NCBI GenBank assembly: GCA_023451915.1
Contig: JAEXXS010000338.1
Coordinates: 1-9,391 of the forward strand
Length of the DNA: 9,391 nt
Reading direction: 5' to 3'
From: Pseudomonadota bacterium
GTDB lineage: Bacteria > Pseudomonadota > Alphaproteobacteria > Rhizobiales > Rhizobiaceae
This document shows positions 1-7,129 of the stretch, one piece after another (the first letter of the stretch is position 1; each line of letters starts with the position of its first letter). The notes below the pieces were generated by a model. The model searched no databases. It was not told the DNA's origin and saw nothing but the letters and a program-made list of their open reading frames with translations. The translations under genes were made by a program, and so were the position numbers.

Positions 1-240
1 GTCATCTGCTCCGACATTGGCGGCATGGCAGAAATGATTACGGACGGCGTAAACGGCCTGACCGTTCCGCCCAATGATCCGCAGGCGCTGGCGGAAGCCA
101 TGCGCCGTATGGCGGAAAACCCGGAGCTGCGCCAGTCGCTCAGCGACAATGCACGCCATCCGGACACCATCGACACGACGGCTTCGCGCTATCTCGATCT
201 GATCGGGACATTGCGAACAGCCCGTGTCGAGGCAGCATAA
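1..240 (+). CDS. Family 4 glycosyltransferase, C-terminal end only (5' partial)
   Basis: The reading frame is open from base 1 to a TAA at 238-240, giving the last 79 residues of a protein whose start lies left of the window. The first residues (VICSDIGGMAEMI) are the end of a GT-B Rossmann domain typical of family 4 glycosyltransferases, where the loop after the nucleotide-sugar-binding EX7E motif reads 'P-V-I-x-S-x-I-G-G-x-x-E'. The following DGVNGL and PPNDPQALAEAM segments are the usual family 4 C-terminal helix region. These enzymes move a sugar from a nucleotide-sugar donor to a growing glycan on the cytoplasmic face of the inner membrane. The same segment occurs in the complete glycosyltransferase at 3290-4612, so the two are paralogues. 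The next gene starts 10 bases downstream, which implies co-transcription. The donor and acceptor cannot be judged from this fragment. Confidence 0.9.
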   Translation, partial: VICSDIGGMAEMITDGVNGLTVPPNDPQALAEAMRRMAENPELRQSLSDNARHPDTIDTTASRYLDLIGTLRTARVEAA

Positions 241-250
241 GAGGTAGATC

Positions 251-1021
251 ATGAACATCGCGACCAAAGTTCCAACCGAAGGGGCAGCAAAACCGGCAGC
301 AGCCCAAGCTGCATCCGCCGCACCTCAGAGGACCGAAGCCATGAAAGGACGCGTTGACGCCATCGAGGAAGGCCGCCTTTACGGCTGGGCGTTCGATCCC
401 GGAGCGCCCACCGAACGGCTTTTGATCCGCGTTCTTCTTGATGACAAGCCCATCGCGGAAGCACCAGCGGACAAGGAACGTCCCGACCTGAAGCGCAACG
501 GCATTGGCGACGGCCTGCATGCTTTCGAAGTGATGCTGCCGCAATTCGCCGCCGCTCGCGCCGGTGAGCTTGTTGTGGTCGCAGCCAATGCGGCGGGCAA
601 TGAGCAGAAACTGCGCGTACCGAAGCCCGATGAACAGGCCGCCGAAGCGCTGATTGCAGCGCCGATGACGCGCATTCTCGACAAGCTCGACATGTTGATG
701 GCCGCGCAGCGCCAGTTGCAGGTCAATCAGCGTTCGCTGCAACGTGTGGCCCCGGTGCTCGATAGTTCCGGCAATGCCGCGCCTGCCGAAATGGCGGACA
801 TCGCCGCATCCGTCGATGGCCTGCGCACCGATCTGCATCAGCGCATGACCGAACTCGACGTGCATATCATGCGCATGGATGGCGTGGTCGCGGGACTTGA
901 AAAGCGCATGGATGACGTGCGCAAACGGGCCGGTGGCGACGTGAAGCTGCTGTTCATGTTGATGTATGTGATGGCTGGTTTTGTCGCAGGCGCCATCCTG
1001 ACGCTTTTCGTGATGCGCTGA
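251..1021 (+). CDS. Tail-anchored coiled-coil membrane protein with one GW-type module
   Basis: The 256-residue product has four visible parts. Residues 11-26 are an Ala/Pro-rich linker. Residues about 31-97 are a compact module with GWAFDP at 45-50, a run of beta-like strands, RPDL at 77-80 and G.HAF at 88-92. Residues about 183-226 are a heptad-like, charged, probably coiled-coil helix. Residues about 232-254 are a single membrane segment ending two residues before the stop. Basic residues just before that segment (RKR, K) suggest that the bulk faces the cytoplasm, so this should be a tail-anchored inner-membrane protein. I see no catalytic motif. The ATG at 251 follows a GAGGTAG ribosome site, and the stop overlaps the ribosome site of the next gene. 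Its place between glycosyltransferases and its shared module with the next protein suggest a scaffold or assembly role in polysaccharide synthesis. That role is inferred, and I do not recognise a named family. Confidence 0.85.
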   Translation: MNIATKVPTEGAAKPAAAQAASAAPQRTEAMKGRVDAIEEGRLYGWAFDPGAPTERLLIRVLLDDKPIAEAPADKERPDLKRNGIGDGLHAFEVMLPQFAAARAGELVVVAANAAGNEQKLRVPKPDEQAAEALIAAPMTRILDKLDMLMAAQRQLQVNQRSLQRVAPVLDSSGNAAPAEMADIAASVDGLRTDLHQRMTELDVHIMRMDGVVAGLEKRMDDVRKRAGGDVKLLFMLMYVMAGFVAGAILTLFVMR

Positions 1022-1031
1022 GGGGAAACCC

Positions 1032-3293
1032 ATGACGCAAGACGAAAGACCCGTCACGCAGCAATCGGTAGCAAAACCTGCCCGGCCATCGGAGCGCCCG
1101 CCCATGATGATGGAAGGCGAGATGGTTGTCGGCTGCGTGATCGAAGACACGCTTCTGCTCGTGCTTGGCATCGGCAATGCGAGCGGCGATCAGGTCACGG
1201 CCTTTCTGAATGGCGATCCGGCGCTCAGCGTCAAGGTGAACCTCGTCACCTGGCCGCTGAAGGAGCCGTCGCCTGCCGGAACCCATGGATTCGTCGCGAT
1301 TGTGCCGACCGGCATTTTGCGCCGGGGCATCCTCAAGACTGTGATGTTCCAGCACAAGGCCAAGGTCGCGCGTTACAATTTCGCCTCGCGGGCAGCGCCT
1401 GTCGCCGATTTCGTGGCCATGATCGGCGATCTTGCCGGACCAAGCCTGCCAACCGTCATCGATGAACTGGTGGAAGGACTGATTTCCGGTCCTATCGGGC
1501 GCAAGAAGCTTGCCGCAATCACCGTACTGTTGCAGGTCGGTGCGCGCTCCGATGGCTGTGTTGAACTGATTGGCGGTAGCGACGAAGGCGAAATTTTCGT
1601 TCAAGGCTGGGCGCAGGATCTGACGCCTGCCGTCACACGACTGCTCATCAGCGGCAAAAACTCTTCACTGGCGGAATGTTCGATCAGCGTGTTTGCGCGT
1701 CCCGATCTCAACGATCAGGCGTCGGGTTTTGCCGGATTGCTGCTTGCCAATGAGCCGGTGGAGCCGAACGACATTGAACGACTGTTGTTTCGCGGACGAC
1801 GCGGCTGGCGCTTTACCGAAGTCTATGATCGCAGGCTGCTGGCCGGGTCGCGCGAGACGCCGGGGCATATTCGCGCGATCCTGCCGCGTGTGCGCAGTTC
1901 AACGGATATTCTGCTGCGGCTGCGTTCTGCCGCCAACCGCTTCGACGGCAGCGAAACCGTCTCCGGCCTGCCCTTTCCGGTGCGGCTTGGCATCGACAAT
2001 GTGTTCCGCGTCGAAGGCAGCGGCATACTGGTTTCCGGCTGGCTGCTCGATCCGGACAGTCATGTGGAAAGCGTCAAGCTGCGCCGCCATCGCGGCGAGA
2101 TACAGATCGACGGAACATGGACCCGCTATGACCGGCCCGACGTGACGCGTGAATTCGACAATCAGCCGCCCTTCAATGCTGGTCTCGACCCTAATCGCCA
2201 TGCGCATGGTTTCGTGGCCTTCGCGCCTGAACTTGCGGGCGACAGCACATCGCCGTTTTATATCGAGCTGGCCATCAGCGATGGACGCCGCGCCTTTCAT
2301 CCACTGACGCCGACCCGTGTGACATCACGCGATGCGATTGTCCGGCAGATACGGGCGACCGACCCCAATGCCTGGGCGCTGCGCCATATTGTCGATCAAC
2401 AGCTTGTTCCGCTGCTGAGCGGCGTCAGCCGCCCGGCGCCGGAGGTGTTCGGCGTGGTCGATCTTGGCCCTTTCGAAGACGCGGTCAACCACGCCGCTAA
2501 TCTGGCGATCATCATCGGCGTCGATGAACGCGTGGAAGAGATTGAGCCTTTGCTGGCCCTGCTCGCACTCGATCCAGAAACCCGCATCGCACCGATTGTC
2601 GTGGCGGCAGCAACGGAAATCATCGACCGCATCGGGGTGCAGGTGCGAAGGCTCGCGGACTTCTATCGCCTGCGCATCCGCCTCGTTTCGGCAAGCGGTT
2701 CGGAAGACCTTTACGATGCGCTGGAAGTTGGTGCGCGCGCTGTCACAACCGACAAGGTGGTGTTTCTGGCAGGCTCGCTGCTGCCGCGGCGTGCAGGCTG
2801 GCTGAACAAGCTCGTCTCGGCTTATGACTCACACCACGACTGCGTTTTGTCGCCAACGCTGGTTTACGAAGACGATTCCATACGCTGGGCCGGAACTTGG
2901 GTTGCCGGGCCGCAATCCGACAGAGCCCTCATAAGCCGCTATGCCGGTTATCCGATGGATTCCGTTTCCGGCATGTCGCTCACCGAAGTCGCCACGGCGA
3001 CCTTCGAATGCTGCATCCTGCCGCGTGACGCGCTGTTTTCGGTCGGCGGCTTCACGCGCGGCTATCTCGGCACGCATGAAAAAGGTCTCGACCTTGGCTT
3101 GAAATTGAAACAGTCCGGCCTGCGCTCCTACTGGCTGCCGTCAGCGCAAATGCTCGGCTCCGATGATGTGTCGGTCACCGACAAGGCATCAACCATCGCA
3201 TTGATCGAGCGGATCGACCGTCAGGTCTTTGATGCGCGCTGGTCGAATATTCTTGCCGGCAGGCGCAGCGCACCGATTGAGGAACCCGCATGA
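1032..3293 (+). CDS. Large GW-module protein with degenerate glycosyltransferase-2-like C-terminal domain
   Basis: This 753-residue protein has no signal peptide or membrane segment. Its N-terminal two thirds contain repeated modules resembling the one in the preceding protein. Residues about 173-238 carry QGWAQD (191-196) and RPDL (223-226); about 322-400 carry SGWLLDP (335-341), RPDV (368-371) and HGF (392-394). A weaker copy may lie at 30-92. Residues about 488-715 look like a family 2 glycosyltransferase (GT-A fold), with alpha/beta strands, GWL at 589-591, a VYEDDSIRWAG segment at 611-621, GGF at 672-674 and DLGLKLKQSG at 687-696. Key positions are altered: the usual N-x-D/D-x-D metal-binding site near 579-582 reads LAGS, and the usual E-D pair before the D-L is K684-G685. 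The domain may therefore be inactive or highly diverged. The start has an AGGGGAA ribosome site at 1021-1027. It is translationally coupled to the next gene by an ATGA overlap. Confidence 0.85.
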   Translation: MTQDERPVTQQSVAKPARPSERPPMMMEGEMVVGCVIEDTLLLVLGIGNASGDQVTAFLNGDPALSVKVNLVTWPLKEPSPAGTHGFVAIVPTGILRRGILKTVMFQHKAKVARYNFASRAAPVADFVAMIGDLAGPSLPTVIDELVEGLISGPIGRKKLAAITVLLQVGARSDGCVELIGGSDEGEIFVQGWAQDLTPAVTRLLISGKNSSLAECSISVFARPDLNDQASGFAGLLLANEPVEPNDIERLLFRGRRGWRFTEVYDRRLLAGSRETPGHIRAILPRVRSSTDILLRLRSAANRFDGSETVSGLPFPVRLGIDNVFRVEGSGILVSGWLLDPDSHVESVKLRRHRGEIQIDGTWTRYDRPDVTREFDNQPPFNAGLDPNRHAHGFVAFAPELAGDSTSPFYIELAISDGRRAFHPLTPTRVTSRDAIVRQIRATDPNAWALRHIVDQQLVPLLSGVSRPAPEVFGVVDLGPFEDAVNHAANLAIIIGVDERVEEIEPLLALLALDPETRIAPIVVAAATEIIDRIGVQVRRLADFYRLRIRLVSASGSEDLYDALEVGARAVTTDKVVFLAGSLLPRRAGWLNKLVSAYDSHHDCVLSPTLVYEDDSIRWAGTWVAGPQSDRALISRYAGYPMDSVSGMSLTEVATATFECCILPRDALFSVGGFTRGYLGTHEKGLDLGLKLKQSGLRSYWLPSAQMLGSDDVSVTDKASTIALIERIDRQVFDARWSNILAGRRSAPIEEPA

Positions 3294-4612
3294 GCGATAA
3301 ACTCCGCGTTCTGGTCATCTCGCACGCCCACCCGTCGATCTCGCTCGGCGGGGGTGAAATCGCATCCTATAATCTGCATAAGGGGCTGAACGCCATTCCC
3401 GGCGTGCAATCGGTCTATCTGGCGCGCGCCGGTCACCCGATCCCGCGCCACGGCACCACAGCATTGATGAGCATGCGCCGCGCCAGCGACGAAATCCTGT
3501 TTCATGCCGACGAGTATGATCACTTCTACCTCTCGAACAAGAATACGGACGAAATCCGTCGCGATCTCCTGCGTTTCGTGCGCGATTTCGATCCCGATAT
3601 CGTGCATTTCCATCATGTGATGGGGCTGGGGCTAGAAACGCTTTACGCAATCCGCGAAACCTTGCCGGATCGCATCATTTTGGTCACGTTCCACGAATTC
3701 CTGTCCATCTGCAACAATGACGGCCAGATGGTGAAAGCCGGAACCTCGAAGCTTTGCAACGAGGCATCGCCCATCGATTGCCACGCCTGCTTTCCACAGA
3801 TTCCGCCAGCGCGTTTTCTCAAGCGCGAACGCTTTGTGCGTGGGATGCTGGAATTGGCCGACGCCTTCATCTCGCCAAGCCAGTTTCTGGCAAACCGCTA
3901 TCACGAATGGGGCCTGAGCCCTGACAAGATGGCTGTGATCGAGAACGGCATCGCCATTCGCGAGGTCACGCCGCCACGCGAACTGACCGGCCCGAATCCG
4001 CGTCGCAGCCGCTTCGCCTTTTTCGGCCAGATCAACCCGTTCAAAGGCATCGACGTGCTGGTCGACGCGGTATCGCGTGTGCCGGAACAGGTGTGGGGCG
4101 AAGATTCCCGCCTGATGATATTCGGCGGCAATCTGGAAAAGCAGCCGCCCGCCTTTCAGGAGCGCATGCAGAAACTGATCGAGGAAGCAGGCCCACGCGT
4201 TCGCTTTTATGGCGCATACCAGAATGCGGAAATGCCGCGCCTCATGCAATCGGTTGACTGGGTGGTGATGCCGTCCATCTGGTGGGAAAACTCGCCCATC
4301 GTCATTCAGGAAGCGTTGCATCATCGGCGTCCGGTGATCTGCTCCAATATTGGCGGCATGGCCGAGAAAATTCGCGACGGCGAAGACGGATTGCATTTCC
4401 GTGTCCGCAGCGCTGAAGATCTAGCCGACCGTTTCACGGAAGTCCTAAGTGAGCCGAGCATCTGGGATCGACTTCACAATTCCACTCGTCGTCCTGTACA
4501 CTATGTGGACTGCGCCAAAGAGCATCTCGACCTTTATAACCGATTGCGCGAGGCGAAGCCTCGCAAAGCGAAGCCGGCAGTGAGTGAAACTGTCCTCTCT
4601 CAGGCAAGCTGA
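3290..4612 (+). CDS. Family 4 glycosyltransferase (GT-B fold)
   Basis: This 440-residue protein is a complete GT4 enzyme of ordinary length. Residues 5-30 carry the N-terminal strand and the Gly-rich loop GGGE (20-23), which usually contacts the acceptor or donor phosphate. VTFHEFLSICNNDG at 132-145 begins a segment with four cysteines (C141, C156, C164, C167), like the Cys-containing insertion in many GT4 enzymes; metal binding is possible. The C-terminal Rossmann domain starts near 240 (FAFFGQINPFKGIDVL). It includes the EX7E nucleotide-sugar motif, E333 to E341, followed by RPVICSNIGGMAE. The catalytic features appear intact. The ATG lies in the ATGA overlap with the preceding stop and has a GAGGA ribosome site six bases upstream. 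The enzyme should act in the cytoplasm or at the inner membrane on a lipid-linked glycan; the sugar specificity is not visible. The last 20 or so residues are a low-complexity Lys/Ser/Ala tail next to a repeat remnant. Confidence 0.93.
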   Translation: MSDKLRVLVISHAHPSISLGGGEIASYNLHKGLNAIPGVQSVYLARAGHPIPRHGTTALMSMRRASDEILFHADEYDHFYLSNKNTDEIRRDLLRFVRDFDPDIVHFHHVMGLGLETLYAIRETLPDRIILVTFHEFLSICNNDGQMVKAGTSKLCNEASPIDCHACFPQIPPARFLKRERFVRGMLELADAFISPSQFLANRYHEWGLSPDKMAVIENGIAIREVTPPRELTGPNPRRSRFAFFGQINPFKGIDVLVDAVSRVPEQVWGEDSRLMIFGGNLEKQPPAFQERMQKLIEEAGPRVRFYGAYQNAEMPRLMQSVDWVVMPSIWWENSPIVIQEALHHRRPVICSNIGGMAEKIRDGEDGLHFRVRSAEDLADRFTEVLSEPSIWDRLHNSTRRPVHYVDCAKEHLDLYNRLREAKPRKAKPAVSETVLSQAS

Positions 4613-4626
4613 GCCTGGCTTGCCTG
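4601..4626 (+). other. Stem-loop spanning the glycosyltransferase stop codon
   Basis: Bases 4601-4609 (CAGGCAAGC) pair perfectly with 4618-4626 (GCTTGCCTG) around an 8-base loop that contains the stop codon TGA at 4610-4612. No T-run follows, so this is not a standard intrinsic terminator. It lies directly before the truncated repeat copy and could be a processing or mRNA-stability element. The function is inferred. Confidence 0.45.
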
Positions 4627-4688
4627 GAACCATTATCTTACGCATTTCCGAACGCAAAACCGTTTCACACTTTTGCTGGAAATGCTCT
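4625..4688 (+). repeat. 5'-truncated copy of the intergenic hairpin repeat
   Basis: Bases 4639-4688 match 5953-6002 without gaps at 43 of 50 positions, counted by eye, including the final 18 bases exactly (TTTTGCTGGAAATGCTCT). Similarity may extend left to TGGAACC at 4625-4631, but the whole left hairpin arm of the intact copy is missing. The internal GCAAAA...TTTTGC inverted repeat is kept. The copy lies between two co-directional genes, and its right end supplies the spurious in-frame TTG at 4673 upstream of the pyruvyl transferase start. Confidence 0.8.
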
Positions 4689-4705
4689 TACTAAAGGAAA
4701 ACCGA

Positions 4706-5896
4706 ATGGCCCGTGCCCCCCGCGCCCTCGTGATGATTCCCGCTGGAGAAGTGTATGACCACGACAATGTGCGCTGGTATCGTCACACCGACGTGCAGGG
4801 CAGCATCAACCACTATCACAACATCGGCGATGCTTTTGTGTTCGAATCGTCGCTCAAGCTGATGAATTATGAAAAGGCGTCCGAGCTTCCCATAACCACT
4901 TATTCGCCGGAAAAGATCGACCAACTGCGCGAAGAATATGACTATGTGATCCTGCGTGGGTCGAACTATGTGAACAAGGACATGAACTGGCGCGAGAGCA
5001 TAGCCGTCTTGCAACGGTTGAAACTGCCGGTCATCGCGTTTGGCATCGGCGCGCAGGCCCCCTCCAAGGGCGCGCTGGAACTTTCCGAAGAAACCAAGGC
5101 CGTGCTGCGCATCATCGCGGATTCGACCGTCTCCATTGGCGTGCGCGGTGCATATACGGCGCAGATGCTGAACGATATCGGTATTCGCAATGTGCGCATC
5201 ATCGGTTGCCCCACGGCCTTCCGCCGCAACAACCAGCATTTGCGCATCAAGCTGCCGCCACTCGACAGCGTAGAGAAGGTTGGCGTCACAGTGCGCCGCG
5301 AGGTTTCACCTGCCTATGCAAAGGACATTGAGCAATATCTCACCCGTCACCGCGACCTCATCAAGACGATGGCGCAGCGTTTCGACGTCACGCTGATGGC
5401 GCAAGGCGAGATTGACGAGAAAAAGATGGTATTCGGCACACCCGAACAGAAGGAAGAGGCCATCGCCGCCCTGAAGGCGCATCGCTGGACCGCCGATTGG
5501 TATTTCGACGATGAAATCGAAAATCTCTACCGGAACAAGATGTTCTATTCCGATGTTGTGGCCGATTATGAGAACCTCGTGCGCCAGCAACAGCTTGTGC
5601 TTGGTTATCGCCTGCACGGCAATCTGATGGCGCTGGCCAATGGCGTGCCGTCGATCTATTTCACCTATGACAGCCGCACGGCCGAATTTGCAGAGACCTA
5701 CAAAATTCCAAGCTATGACGTGTTCAGCGACAAGCCGTTTCGTCTGGAAAATTACTGGGATCAGTCGCTGTTCGACAAATATAACCGTGCATGGTTTGAA
5801 ACCTATGCCGAAATGAAGCAGTTCCTCGACGAAAACGGTATCGATAACAAGATGACCGATACCGGCCTGCCGGTGGGAACGCTCAAAGTCGCCTGA
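4706..5896 (+). CDS. Polysaccharide pyruvyl transferase family protein
   Basis: This 396-residue protein matches the polysaccharide pyruvyl transferase family (PF04230) in layout. The family typically moves pyruvate from phosphoenolpyruvate onto a sugar as a ketal, adding a negative charge to exopolysaccharide or cell-wall glycans. Visible landmarks are NIGDAFV (39-45), ILRGSNYV (82-89), FGIGAQ (112-117), SIGVRGAYTAQML (143-155), GCPT (167-170) and the hallmark LGYRLHGNLMALANGVPSI (299-317), with R302 and H304 the likely active-site pair. I chose the ATG at 4706 because AAAGGA lies seven bases upstream. The frame also runs back to a TTG at 4673, but those 11 codons fall inside a repeat remnant and lack a better ribosome site. 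The 93-base gap from the glycosyltransferase suggests the same operon, though a separate promoter cannot be excluded. Some family members are not pyruvyl transferases, so the exact reaction is inferred. Confidence 0.88.
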   Translation: MARAPRALVMIPAGEVYDHDNVRWYRHTDVQGSINHYHNIGDAFVFESSLKLMNYEKASELPITTYSPEKIDQLREEYDYVILRGSNYVNKDMNWRESIAVLQRLKLPVIAFGIGAQAPSKGALELSEETKAVLRIIADSTVSIGVRGAYTAQMLNDIGIRNVRIIGCPTAFRRNNQHLRIKLPPLDSVEKVGVTVRREVSPAYAKDIEQYLTRHRDLIKTMAQRFDVTLMAQGEIDEKKMVFGTPEQKEEAIAALKAHRWTADWYFDDEIENLYRNKMFYSDVVADYENLVRQQQLVLGYRLHGNLMALANGVPSIYFTYDSRTAEFAETYKIPSYDVFSDKPFRLENYWDQSLFDKYNRAWFETYAEMKQFLDENGIDNKMTDTGLPVGTLKVA

Positions 5897-5898
5897 TC

Positions 5899-6004
5899 CT
5901 AGAGCGGTTCCGGTTGAAACGGAATCGTGGAACCGCTCTATCTATTTGTTTCTACGCATTATCCCACGCAAAACCGCTACGCACTTTTGCTGGAAATGCT
6001 CTAG
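5899..6004. repeat. Intact ~105-bp intergenic hairpin repeat (Brucellaceae-type palindromic element)
   Basis: The element begins with CTAGAGC (5899-5905) and ends with its reverse complement GCTCTAG (5998-6004). Inside are a perfect 12-bp stem (5900-5911 with 5929-5940, 17-base loop) and a second stem, GCAAAA at 5968-5973 with TTTTGC at 5985-5990. It fills nearly all of the 109 bases between two convergent genes and ends one base before the stop codon of the minus-strand gene. I recognise the sequence type as a common small palindromic repeat of Brucella, Ochrobactrum and related genomes, probably a non-autonomous mobile unit. The exact family name is not certain. Confidence 0.8.
5900..5953 (+). 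terminator. Candidate terminator formed by the left arm of the repeat
   Basis: The 12-bp hairpin at 5900-5940 is followed on the plus strand by a T-rich stretch (TCTATTTGTTTCT). This resembles a weak Rho-independent terminator for the polysaccharide operon, whose last stop codon ends three bases before the hairpin. The loop of 17 bases is longer than usual and the T-run is interrupted, so this is a candidate only. Confidence 0.45.
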
Positions 6005-6005
6005 A

Positions 6006-7103
6006 TTATTTCAAGCGTCTTGCCTTCGCCGCTGCTGGTTTGGGAGCGTCGGCGGCGATGGACTTGTCCTTTTGCTCTTCGGCAAGCAGTGACCAGGCGG
6101 CAATGAACATGGCGGCGATCAGCGGTCCGATAACAAAGCCGTTTATGCCGACGAGCGAAATGCCGCCGACCGTCGAGATCAGCACCACATAGTCCGGCAT
6201 GCGCGTGCCCTTGCCGACCAGTGGCGGGCGCAGCAGATTATCCACGAGGCCGATGACCAGCGTTCCGATCAGAACGAGAATGACGCCCTTGCCCCAGTCG
6301 CCGCTGACAAAGAACCATACCGCAGCGGGTGCCCAGACAAGCGCCGCACCGACTGCCGGCAGCATCGAGAAAAAGGTCATCATCACGCCCCACAGCAGGG
6401 CTGCCTCGATCCCCAACAGCCAGAAAGCGACACCGCCGATGACGCCCTGAATGATCGCGATGATGATGTTGCCCTTGACCGTCGCGCGGATGACGGCGGT
6501 GAATTTTTCCAGGAACTGGCGTGTGTAGTCGTCGCTCAGCGGAATGGCCTGCCGGATTCTGCGTCCAAGATCCGCACCGTCGCGGAACAGGAAAAACAGC
6601 AGATAAAGCATGATACCGAAGCCGATGAAAAATTGCAGCGTATTCTGACCGAAGCTGACGAGACGACCTGCGAAAAGCTGGCTGCCTTGCAGGATTGTCG
6701 CTGAAATCCGCGACCGCCATTCGGCAAAACTGCCAAGCTCAAAGCGCTTGAGCCAATCTTCCAATGAATCCGGCAGCACCGACAAAATGCTGGTGATATA
6801 GCTGTTGAGGTCAAATTCGCGGCTACTCAGCCGTTGGTAAAGCGAGTTTCCCTCCTGCACCAGCGAGCTGAAAATGATCAGCATCGGAATGATGACCAGA
6901 CAGACGCACATCAGCACCGACAAAAGGGCCGCAAGGTTGCGTCGTCCGCGCAGAACCCGCACGAGATATTGCTGTACCGGATAGAAGATGACGGCGAGAA
7001 TGACCGCCCACAGCACTGCGGTGTAATATGGGATGAGCAGCCAGGCGAAGGCAATCGTGACGAGCGCCAATAGAATATAGAAGCTTACGCGCTGGACGGA
7101 CAT
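6006..7103 (-). CDS. AI-2E family transporter (PerM/YdiK/TqsA-type membrane protein)
   Basis: This 365-residue integral membrane protein has the AI-2E family (PF01594) layout. There is a double membrane segment at about 6-45, another at about 57-81, then a long amphipathic loop (about 82-150), a segment at 154-174 and a block of segments from about 212 to 340. Family landmarks are FRDGADLG (173-180), the GIEAALLWGVMM region (231-242), VDNLLRPPLVGKGTRMPD (287-304) and the Gly-rich STVGGISLVGINGFVIGPL (310-328). Members include the E. coli autoinducer-2 exporter TqsA and, in other bacteria, sodium/proton antiporters, so the substrate here is open. The C-terminal tail is Ala/Lys-rich and cytoplasmic in appearance. 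I chose the ATG at 7103 because GGTGAG lies five bases upstream; the GTG at 7109 overlaps that ribosome site. The gene converges on the polysaccharide operon and shows no link to it. It may be read from its own promoter in the 7104-7246 gap. Confidence 0.92.
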   Translation of the reverse strand: MSVQRVSFYILLALVTIAFAWLLIPYYTAVLWAVILAVIFYPVQQYLVRVLRGRRNLAALLSVLMCVCLVIIPMLIIFSSLVQEGNSLYQRLSSREFDLNSYITSILSVLPDSLEDWLKRFELGSFAEWRSRISATILQGSQLFAGRLVSFGQNTLQFFIGFGIMLYLLFFLFRDGADLGRRIRQAIPLSDDYTRQFLEKFTAVIRATVKGNIIIAIIQGVIGGVAFWLLGIEAALLWGVMMTFFSMLPAVGAALVWAPAAVWFFVSGDWGKGVILVLIGTLVIGLVDNLLRPPLVGKGTRMPDYVVLISTVGGISLVGINGFVIGPLIAAMFIAAWSLLAEEQKDKSIAADAPKPAAAKARRLK

Positions 7104-7129
7104 ATTCACTCACCGGTCTTGGGAGTAGA

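Noticed and set aside
140..1177. Long minus-strand open frame of 345 codons opposite the coiled-coil protein gene
   Set aside because: It is the antisense shadow of two well-supported plus-strand genes. The product is His/Arg/Gly-rich with no family resemblance and no sensible ribosome site.
3632..4396. Minus-strand open frame of 254 codons opposite the family 4 glycosyltransferase
   Set aside because: The plus strand carries intact glycosyltransferase motifs over the whole span. The reverse frame is a codon-bias shadow.
4548..4564. Perfect 7-bp hairpin with a GAA loop inside the glycosyltransferase gene
   Set aside because: It lies within codons for the Lys/Ala-rich tail, has no T-run and can be explained by local GC-rich repetition.
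4673..4705. TTG start for the pyruvyl transferase gene, 11 codons upstream of the ATG
   Set aside because: The extra codons fall mostly within the repeat remnant, and the ATG at 4706 has a well-spaced AAAGGA.
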